Shown in pieces: positions 55,346 to 64,000 of a stretch of 64,000 nucleotides of DNA (position 1 is the first letter of the stretch; each line of letters starts with the position of its first letter). The DNA comes from Epinephelus fuscoguttatus. Its lineage: Eukaryota; Chordata; Actinopteri; Perciformes; Serranidae. The stretch spans positions 1,195,501 through 1,259,500 of the forward strand of contig NC_064752.1 of assembly GCF_011397635.1 (NCBI RefSeq), in the 5' to 3' direction. The notes under the pieces are model-generated. The model searched no databases. It had not been told where the DNA came from and saw only the letters and a list, made by a program, of their open reading frames with translations. The translations under genes were made by a program, and so were the position numbers.

Positions 55346-58300
55346 CTCATTACGTTGGTATTACACATATTCAGTGCACATCCCACTAAAAGATCCTTCT
55401 TCAGAAAGCACTGATCGGTTGCAGATAAGTGAAACAGTCTGTTGCTGTGTTGTGCAAAGCAACAGACTGACTTAATGCCAAAAGAATTTGATTGCTGAGG
55501 AGTGTCACTGAAGGTGGAGGTGGTTGACGATTACAAATGTTTTTTCCCAAGCGCTGTGTAGTTTCCTGACTTTCAAGGGTCATGTGTTGCATGTATTTTT
55601 CGGGACGTGACCCCTCCTGGTTTGTTTTTGTGGGCTTTTCCACATTATGTCACTTTTGTTTTGCTCCCATTTCATGATGCATAAAGTCAGACTGCTCTCC
55701 CGTATATTATTGACACCATTATTCTGCTGCCACCCGAGCTTAGTTTCACCATTAACTATTCATGAAACGCATGTTATTCAAGTACCTGTCATGCTTTGAC
55801 CCAGTCCTGCTTTCCCTAGAGGAAGGTGTTGCCATGTGATGTTGGTGTCTGTGTTAGAACAACTGTCACCAAAAAATGACTCTTTAAAGAGCGATAACAG
55901 ACAGTATTTGGTCTGGAGCTGTACTTTGTACCTTTCATGTGGATGGACTTGTGCATTACACGAAGAAGAAACCTCTAATTGTATGTTTGAGCCTGAATTG
56001 GTGCTCACACCTGCAGTAGAGGACACGTCTAGTTACCCATGTCCCACTTTATATTTTACAAATTTTGAGTTCTTACTTGAAATTGTCTGTGCTGGAGTGC
56101 TAATACAGGCCATGAGGATGCCACCCACACACACACACAAACACATGCACCCTGCCCCCCAGTAAGCCCAGTTGGTCAGTACAAATGGTGTGAAAGGGTG
56201 AATAGCAGCAACACAGACTTTACCACCCACTCCAGGATGAAGTACATGCCTGGAATGTATCAGTTATACATCAGTGATGTTTTAAAGTTATTTGAAAGGA
56301 AGCAAGAGTTCAAATATGAGGGCGTCACGAGCTTCACTGTGACGTACAATGACACATTGAAATTTCCCATGTGGAGCCAGAAACGCTCGGGACGCTAATC
56401 CCAGATCGAAGAGCTGAACTTTGCCTGCCTTCAGGCGGCTTTTTTCCACCAGCGTGCTGATGTCATGAGCCAGCGATTCCCAGCGAATCACTCACTGTTG
56501 GTCGGATCCACCTCGCCTTTACAATCTGTTACATTCCTCAACGCCTTGTAGCTTCTGCTTGCTCACTCTGCCTCATCTCGTTGTCACCCCCCACTCCCTT
56601 CTCCTCTCTTTTTTGATTTCCCCTCTGGAATGTGACCTTTGGTGACCTTGACCGGCCCTCTTGGGGATTTTGCACACTTGGAGGGATCTCAATAGGGCCC
56701 TGGGGCCTTTTCACAAGGGACACTTCTTTCCTCCAGCCTAGCGTGGACGCACCTACAGCTTTCCCACCGAGATATGCTCTGTTTCTTTTTTTTTTCAGCT
56801 CTTTAAATGAGCTGTTACTCTCCAGATTTTGACTGATGCTTCTTTAGTCACCACTAAGTCCGTCTCCCAGTCTGTCCGAGTCTGTCCCTGTCTGATCTGT
56901 CTTACGTAGGCTTCTGCAACTTCTCTCCCTTTTTTTTTTTTTTTTTGCTCCACTTTCCTTTGATGGATACTTAGCCTCTGAGCTATGACAATCCTTCCCT
57001 CCACCTCCCTTTCTCCCTCCAGCCTTTTCTTCTTCTCTACCCACTGAGGTCATTATTGGTATGTGGGTTTGGCGTTCCCAGCTAATCGATAACAATGTTC
57101 TGCTACCTGACAAAAGATCATGCTCTGAATGCAAAAGGCTTTTTGGGAGCCACAGGCATGATTGGAATGTTTTTTATCAATGGACTGAGTTGGTTCTCCT
57201 ATCAACTGGATGTCAAGAGTCTTAAATGTTCTAATCTTGGGAAGTTATTGCTTCATTTAGCAAAGTCTTTTGCTGCCCGAGGTAGAAGGACTCTTTTAAT
57301 TCGACCATTTTGATTTCTTACGCTGTGCTCAGGCTGAGGTCTCATGGGCAGTCTTATCAGTTTGTCCAAGATAGACCAGGCCAAACAAATCCTGTTCTTC
57401 ATGGCTTTTTCCATTGACCTCAGCATTTTCTGCCCATGTATGGGAGCACAAGTCACCACAAGTCCTTCATGACCAAGTAGAGAGTGAAGGTGAAAGATAG
57501 GAAAGTACAGTAACTGTTTATTTTTTTGTTTCTTAAATTAGTAAAGGCTGAGCAAGCAAAAAGCAAAAAGTCTCTTCACACGTAATGTGGTTTTCATTTC
57601 AATTAGCAGTGTCAAATCACCTTAATTTACCAAATGTGCTTGCAATGGCAACTGCGGTGGTTAATCAGGGTTAAAAATCCTCTTTGCCCCGGAGTTAATC
57701 CATGTTGCCTCACCAAACCTCGGCTTGTTGCCTTTGGAGCCTTGGGGCTGAGTCCATTTGTTATATCTTGTTGGAATGTCACTGGTTTTGCATTTAGCCC
57801 CCGAATCATTTGCACGAGAATGAGCCAGGGTTTTTTGAAGGAAGGTTTTTTTTTTTTTTTTTTGCATGATGGGGTGCGCTGAAAGCCTATGCGGTGAAAA
57901 GAGCGCAGGGAAGGAGGGAGGGAAAGAGGGAGCATGATAAATAGTATCACTAGGATGTAATAATGGTTCCTGCATTGCTGTCCGCTGGTCTATAAAATCC
58001 CTTTGGGCCGAGGAATGTTGGCACAGAGAGAGGAGGTTTTTGTCCTTCCTGCCTGTGATGGAGAGCAGTCGAGAACCTGATTCCCCCCCTCTCCCTCCAC
58101 CCCCTTTCAACCACAGCATATTCTGGCAGTTGTACCGGGAACTATATGAATACATTTGGGGCAGAAGTCGACCATAAAACCCCTCTCCTATTCTGGTTAT
58201 ATCACTTTCATACAACTTTTTTTGGACTCTTTTATGCCGGAGCCACTTTCTAGTTAAACATAGCCTGGACCCTTTCCACCAGGGCACAAGTCAAAAGGGC

Positions 58301-59777
58301 TGCAACTACATATTATTTTCATTATGGATTAATCTTGTGACTATTTTCTCACTCAAAGGAAAGCTTTGTCAACATCTGTTTCAGGGTTTTGCGCACATTC
58401 ATTTGTTTGTGGTGGCCCGCATGACAAAAAGATCTGCCGACACAAATAAATGTTCTATTTTTGGAGCTGGGCTGTTAATTTGAGAGCTATTGGATAAACT
58501 GTTTGGTTATATATAGCACCACACTATTGGAGTGCAGCGCGTGCTGGGGCGGCGACAGGGTAGCAGGGCGTCAGGTGCATTGATCGTGAAACTTAACCAT
58601 TCATTCTGCTGGGCCTAAAAGTTTGCATTCACTCGCAGCAGCTGCTCCTCTCATCCATCGATCTGATCTGATCAGATCAACTGATCATTATCCATCCTGC
58701 GAGTCACAAACTGCTGCTGAGGGGAAAATAACTCATAATAGGGTCCCCTGCTCCTCTGCACATGCTGAACACTTGGAAAGGCACTTTTGTTTAGTGTGTC
58801 ATTTACCTGCTGAGAATATCACTTACTCCTTTTGAAGCAATAGATAAATTGTCTACTTGCTTCAGCTCTTCAGGTGTGTGTGTGTGTATACACAACCCCT
58901 GAAACAAAATAAATTTACCAACAGCCCAGTGTTATTTACATCGACAGCCTGGGAAACGGCAGTTTTCTTCAGCGCCACCTCCCCCACTCTTGAAAAGTAA
59001 AGCTGTTGTGGCTTTGTGGCGGACTAGTAAAAATATAGAGGGTCATGGCAGAACACGGAATATGAGCCTGGCTGTGTTTCCATTGGGAAATGTATCAGCG
59101 AGCCTGGAGGGGAGGCCGTTTGATGTTGTTCCTTCAGCCCCTGCCATCCCCTGATACTCTGTCATACTCTGACAGATGGTTATTCCAGGCATGAAGCCAG
59201 ACTGTTAGCAACTATCAGCGCTGATGCACTCAGTGGTCCCCCCCCCCCCCCAGCAGAACAGATGTATCTGACCTGAAATTTGGAGGGAGGGAGCATGAAA
59301 TGTAATAATCAAAATGCTCCACCCCAGGGCTAGGCAACAAAATCAGATATCCCAGTAATGTTGATGTATATATTTCTATCTGTCATGTGACCACATTTAG
59401 GGGTGGTAACAGAAGCTTTCGGAAGACATTCACATGGCTTGAGAGAAACACTCAAAGTGTTAAAGATGATTTCTCAGAGGTGTGTTGTGTGCTCTATCAG
59501 ATGAGAGGATTTGCTGCTTTTCTTCATCACATATAAGACGAACTGGCAGCAAACCGAGGTGATGGCCATCTCGAAACATTGACATTTGGCCATTTATTTG
59601 CTCCTGACAGAACATTTATTTTCATTTAATTTTAGATACTTGTTTATTGTGGGGATTTTTGCAGTAAGGACTTATTGTGTTGAGAAGAATTCTTGTGGTG
59701 TTCTCTGGAAATTTATTTCCCCACAAACAAAGCTAAATTGATGTCATTTCTGTCAGACCTCTCATGCCATTTACAGT

Positions 59778-59800
59778 ACACACACACACACACACACACA
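59778..59800. repeat. (AC)n microsatellite
   Basis: Eleven AC units, about 100 bp from an oppositely oriented GT run. Confidence 0.95.
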
Positions 59801-59902
59801 GCCACCAGAGATCAGAGTGCTTTTGGGTGGTATGAGGGCTTCCCCTCATTCAGACATCCTTCCTGACAAATGTGTCTCAATAATACAGTTCTTCTTTGAT
59901 GT

Positions 59903-59903
<1 letters not shown>

Positions 59904-59950
<47 letters not shown>
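59904..59950. repeat. (GT)n microsatellite
   Basis: About 23 GT units. It explains the Cys/Val-rich and His/Thr-rich frames on the two strands. Confidence 0.97.
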
Positions 59951-59953
<3 letters not shown>

Positions 59954-60924
59954 GCAAATGTGTCTCAGTATTAGTGTGTGTGTTCTCATGTGCTCCTGTG
60001 TCGCTTTGTGTATCTGCACGTTTGTATCACAGTGTGTGAGGTCTACCTCTTTAGACCACCAGTGGCTCACCCAGTGGGCTCCACAGTCACTAAACGTATT
60101 GTCAACAACAGAGGACACCTTGTTCGTTTCAAATCAGTTGAGCTCTGATAAACTTTGGTAGTTTTTGGCCTTTGTGGGTGTGAACCAGTGTTTCCTTTCA
60201 TCATGAAGTGATGGAGCTGCCATAACCTTCAAGTTTTTATTGCTGTTTAAGATGAGCTATGTCATGCCACATGTTGTGAAGCAGTCATGCTACAGATCAT
60301 ATCCTTTAATTGTTTAAGTAGAAATAAAGATAATTCTGTAGTGATGACCTGCTGACGTTGGTGCATTTTCTTTGCATAAGTCAACGTTAAGTAAAGAGAA
60401 GGGAAAAGTTGCTGATGTATAGTTTTCCAACTCCAGCAGAGCTGTTACCACTGCCCGTCACAAAATATTACAGGGAGGTGTGTGAAATATATCCAGTGTA
60501 GGGATTTTACCCTTTAATGCCCAAGGAGCCACGCTGCGTAAATTTGATCCCTCCCTAAAACCCAGACTCATTTAAACATACTTAGCACATATTAGTGAGA
60601 GGGCGGGGCTACGTTCGCTGACAGTTTGAAAGCCACTTCACTGCAGGATATCGCATAAGTCGAACCGTGAACCTAGAAGAACCATCCTAGCAGTCGTTGG
60701 TGGTTTGGCCCAAGCTCTTAATTGTGTGTGTCTCTGTGCAGGGACTGCCTTGGCTCCATTGTAGAGAGGAGAGAGGAATGTGGTGGCTGGCTGAGGAGCC
60801 AAGGTCTTGGCTACTTAGCTGACCCACACAGAGAGACACATTCCTCAGACTGCCTCACTCAACAGAGGCACACACAGCTTCATACGGTCTATCGAAGATG
60901 GCAACACACTCCTCTGCTTTTACC

Positions 60925-61200
60925 CCTTTCAAAGGAATAGTTTGACATTTTGGGAAATGCACTCATTTGTGTTGTTGCTGCCGAGCTGGATGAAAAGATT
61001 GATACTGCTCTAGTGTCTGCACATCAAATATAAAGCCAGGTTATTTAGCTGAACATGAAGACTTGGATCAGGGGGGAACCACTAGCCTGCCTCTGTCCAA
61101 AAGTTACAATCGTAAACTAATGAGATATAGAGGGTTAATTAGTGAGCTTTAGAGATTCTGGGAGATGGACGTTTGTCTTTGGACAGAGCCAGGCTCAATT
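60925..61200 (+). repeat. Family E dispersed repeat
   Basis: AAAGGAATAGTTTGACATTT, GGATGAAAAGATTGATACTG, AACATGAAGACTTGGATCAG and CTAGCCTGCCTCTGTCC follow the order of a repeat known to be very common in teleosts. A shorter copy lies at 20025-20150. Confidence 0.75.
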
Positions 61201-61315
61201 GTCCCTCCTGATGAAGAAAAGCAGCTCATCTTCCCATTTAAGGAGCTGATATTAGATCATTTCTTGAACAATACTGAAATGCTAAAACAATTATGAAGAT
61301 ATTTTTTATATTTAA

Positions 61316-61942
61316 AGGGATAGTTCAGCTTTTCTGAAGTGGGGTTGTACGGTGTACTTATCCATAGATATTACCAACAGTAGATGTCAGTCAGTTTGGA
61401 GGAGCAGGCAGGAGTCTGAAATGGAGGTGAAGCAATGTACTAGTATGGAAGAGTCAGCAGCAAAATGTACAACAGCCACTTACAAAATTTAACATTGCTG
61501 AGCACAGGAGCTGCTGTCGACCGCTGCCTCTCAACAGTTATTTTGTTTGTGTTATTGTGTGACTTTGGCATTTTAAAGAGTTAGTTCAGATTCACAAAAG
61601 TCACACAATAACACAAACAAACTCACTTGAAGCAGCAGCAGATCAGCAGCTCCTGTGTCCAGCAAGCTAAAATGACTGTTTCTGTTAATGGAGTCTGGTA
61701 GCTTTGATGAAAGCATAGATAGGGCCTGTCTGACAACAAGGTAAAGCACTGAAAATACTTTCAATATATCATGTTCGTAAGTTGTTCATTTATTGCTTGA
61801 GGTGGATAAAAATGTTCTGTATCCGACTCCTGCCTGCTTCTCCAAACTGTGGGGGTGTCGATTGACATCCACTGTAATAATGCACTGTCTATGGATAACT
61901 ACCCCCATACAGCCACACCTCAAAAAATCTGAATTTTCCCTT
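61316..61942. mobile_element. TTAA-type MITE in the putative intron
   Basis: The left end follows TTAA and reads AGGGATAGTTCAGCTTTTCT. The right end is its inverted relative, with AAATCTGAATTTTCCCT then TTCA in place of TTAA. Further inward, TTATCCATAGATATTACC pairs with CACTGTCTATGGATAACTA. Inside, GTGTTATTGTGTGACTTT and its inverted copy (about 61550 and 61600) form a smaller palindrome. Confidence 0.75.
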
Positions 61943-64000
61943 CAAGTCAGGCAAGAACATTTCCATTTGCATTGATGACTTTATACAAATTCAGAGTACA
62001 GTCATTTTTTTCAGCAGGTTAATTAGTACCAGAAACTCATACTAAACAAGTTTCTGTACCTCAAAGTTTTGTCTCTGATACTGGTTATTCATAATGTGAC
62101 TTGGCCCGTGTTGAGAGCCAGGCCAGCTCATGCATTTATATGTGCTGGATTAAGATTAACCACCAACATTAGAGAGATCTCTCAATCAAGTGTGATTAAA
62201 CATTGTCACCAGTGTCAGAAGAACATTTAATTTGACTGTAATTTAAATTAACATGAGACTTGTTTATGATGTGTCCGGCATTTTTCTCAGGACAAACAAA
62301 GACCCTTTTTAGTATTTAAGTGGAGCTGAAGTGAAGGTTGCTTACTGGTATTATGAGCGAGAAATTGGACTGATCCACAGCTGTAGGATAAAGAGTCGAT
62401 TTAAGCATTTCTCCTTAGAAATGAATCAGAGTCTTTGTGACTAATCTCCCACCATGAATGAATGGGCATCCTCACGTTTCCAAAAACACTTAGAAGTATA
62501 AATAAGTCAGTTAACTTCCATGACTCATATTCTGGAGTCTCTTCAGGCTTTTATTAAACACTGAGTTGATTTGTTTTAGATGGATATTTCCTGTTTTCCT
62601 GCCGTTTTCTTATTATTTCCTGCCATTTAAAGCCTGAAGTCGATCTTAAGGCTGATAATAACTCCTCAGTAGCTCCCATTGAGTCTATTGGACTGTAATG
62701 TCTTTGATCTAAGGCAGAGATATGTTCGCCTGAGGGAGTGACATCAAAGAGATGGAAGAGTAGGGAAGACATTAGAGAGGCACGGCTTCTGTACGAGTTT
62801 GACTTGCCGCAGGCATTCGGCTTATTCGTCCCATCAGTCATGGATTTGGTTATAATGGAGAACCATCCATGGCAGGACGGCTTCTTCGATGGAAGGAAGT
62901 GACCAATAAAGGCCATTACGATAAGACTGGGGACGTTCCCTCAGGAGAAGCTCATCAAAACTCAATTAGGCTTATCAGTGGAGACTGAATCAACACTGTC
63001 TGCTGCACAGCTGGCCCGCCTGTACAGCTTCAGTCTTATCTGGAACAGTCAGGAACGGAGTCAAACAGAAAACCAGTGGTCCAGGCCAATGTCAAAGCTG
63101 AAAGCAACAATATTACTCACTTTACTGAGTAATATTTGTCTTTGTGATGAAGAGAGAACAGCCCCGATTGACTCAAGCAGCTAGTTTGCTGATTATAGCT
63201 GCGTAGCAATTATGTCTATAGCTCTTATCACACAAGCCCAACCTCTCCATCTGTACGTTGACAGTATCAAGGCTGCTGTGACTTTTCTGTGTGTCATGTT
63301 GCCATAGAGTCTCACATAGTGCTGGTAGGTGGAAATGCAGCTATAGATAGAGCGGGCGTAGGTAGAAGGAATCTAGAGCTTGGCTGTCAGAGCAAAAGGC
63401 AAAGGTAGGTGTGTGTTTTTGTGTGTTGAGTTCCACTGATGTCCAGCATGCAGCTCTGTTCTGTGTTTATTAAAGGACAAATGAGGCCTATAATGGAAAT
63501 AGTCAGTGGGCTGTTTTCAGGCCTTGTGAAGGACTGACTGTATGTAGGAGCAGCAGCTCTGAATAAAACACTTGACTTTATGGTTTTAACAAAGTAATGA
63601 TCCCATAATAGATCACTTGCTGTGGTGCCATTATATGCCATAAACTCAGGAACGTGGACTCATGAAGTAAATTCGTGATGGTTCATCTGACGTGTGTGTG
63701 TGCGCCCTTTAGCAGAGTTACATCAGGGGTCAGAAGTGCATCTTACAAGCAGACCGGGTGACACAATACATGGAGAGTTGAAAAACAGGATGGGAAATGG
63801 AGGGAGTGAAGGAAAAGAGAAAAGTAGTTGACAAGGAAGGAAGGAGAGACGGGAGGTATGAAAGAGCTTAAACTTTCAGATTTTCCAGATTATCTTCCAA
63901 AACCATTTCGTCCATTTTAGTTAATTTGGGCGCCTGAGGTCATCTCCGACCAAAACCGGCAGCTGAACGTCACATGAACGAAGGAGGGAAAAAAAGGTTA
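61943..64000. other. Non-coding end of the window
   Basis: No gene or known repeat recognised. The frame at 62554-62916 (minus) has no motif. Part of this block looks non-repetitive and is considered as a possible conserved element. Confidence 0.45.

Larger units (their letters stand above)
54499..64000 (+). other. Putative first intron of the signal-peptide gene
   Basis: Begins GTAAGTTGTG and contains no further supported exon on either strand to the end of the window. It holds microsatellites, a LINE tail, family E repeat and a TTAA MITE listed separately, plus runs of non-repetitive sequence (about 56000-59700 and 62000-63700). The reading as an intron depends on the exon 1 call. Confidence 0.5.

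Noticed and set aside
57661..58287. 208-codon minus-strand frame
   Set aside because: No recognised domain, a Lys run from a poly(T) tract, and a location inside the putative intron. Retained only as a repeat-poor block.
1..64000. Endogenous retrovirus or LTR retrotransposon
   Set aside because: No gag, protease, integrase or env motifs and no long direct terminal repeats were seen.
1..64000. tRNA, rRNA or other structured RNA genes
   Set aside because: No internal promoter boxes with a cloverleaf-compatible fold and no rRNA core sequences were recognised by eye; a tRNAscan-SE or Infernal run would be decisive.

Overview
The window reads as nuclear DNA of a teleost fish, most likely a percomorph. 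Coding density is very low, (CA)n/(GT)n microsatellites are frequent, and there are dense fish-type transposon remnants: hAT, Harbinger, Tc1/mariner, TTAA-target MITEs, L2-like and L1-like LINEs. The host gene family present, TRIM genes with a C-terminal PRY/SPRY domain, is one that is strongly expanded in fish. No bacterial, plasmid or CRISPR features were seen, and no RNA gene was recognised.

Host genes. Three closely related TRIM copies share one layout: a non-coding first exon, an intron of about 105-109 nt, then a single coding exon. Copy 1 (3911-5230, +) has an open frame of 439 codons but has lost most of its B-box in frame. Copies 2 (33626-35009, -) and 3 (42290-43661, -) keep the B-box but each carries a frameshift at the same place in the coiled coil. 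Near the right end, a GC-rich promoter and a first exon (54445-54498, +) encode only a signal peptide followed by a consensus splice donor. It resembles a syndecan first exon, and the last 9.5 kb would then be its first intron.

Region by region. 0-3.5 kb: LINE fragment and an internally deleted mariner-type element. 3.5-5.5 kb: TRIM copy 1 with a MITE in its 3' UTR. 6.6-7.7 kb: L1-like LINE. 8.1-9.4 kb: DNA transposon with G-rich ends. 10.7-11.5 kb: minisatellite element. 13.0-14.2 kb: three DNA elements nested in one another. 16.9-26 kb: dispersed repeats and unclassified sequence. 27.4-28.3 kb: Harbinger-type element carrying a hAT MITE. 31-33.6 kb: hAT transposase remnant and MITEs. 33.6-44 kb: TRIM copies 2 and 3, separated by a Tc1 element nested in a minisatellite element and by a hAT with an exact target duplication. 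44-53.7 kb: dispersed repeats. 54-64 kb: promoter, first exon and putative intron.

No operon-like co-operation is expected. The main story is how mobile elements and the TRIM copies interact: a TTAA MITE sits in the 3' UTR of copy 1, copy 3 preserves the matching empty site, and the MITE contains 44 nt identical to TRIM coding sequence of copies 2 and 3. Family letters A-F are labels used only here for repeats that recur inside the window. All family assignments come from reading the sequence, not from a database search.
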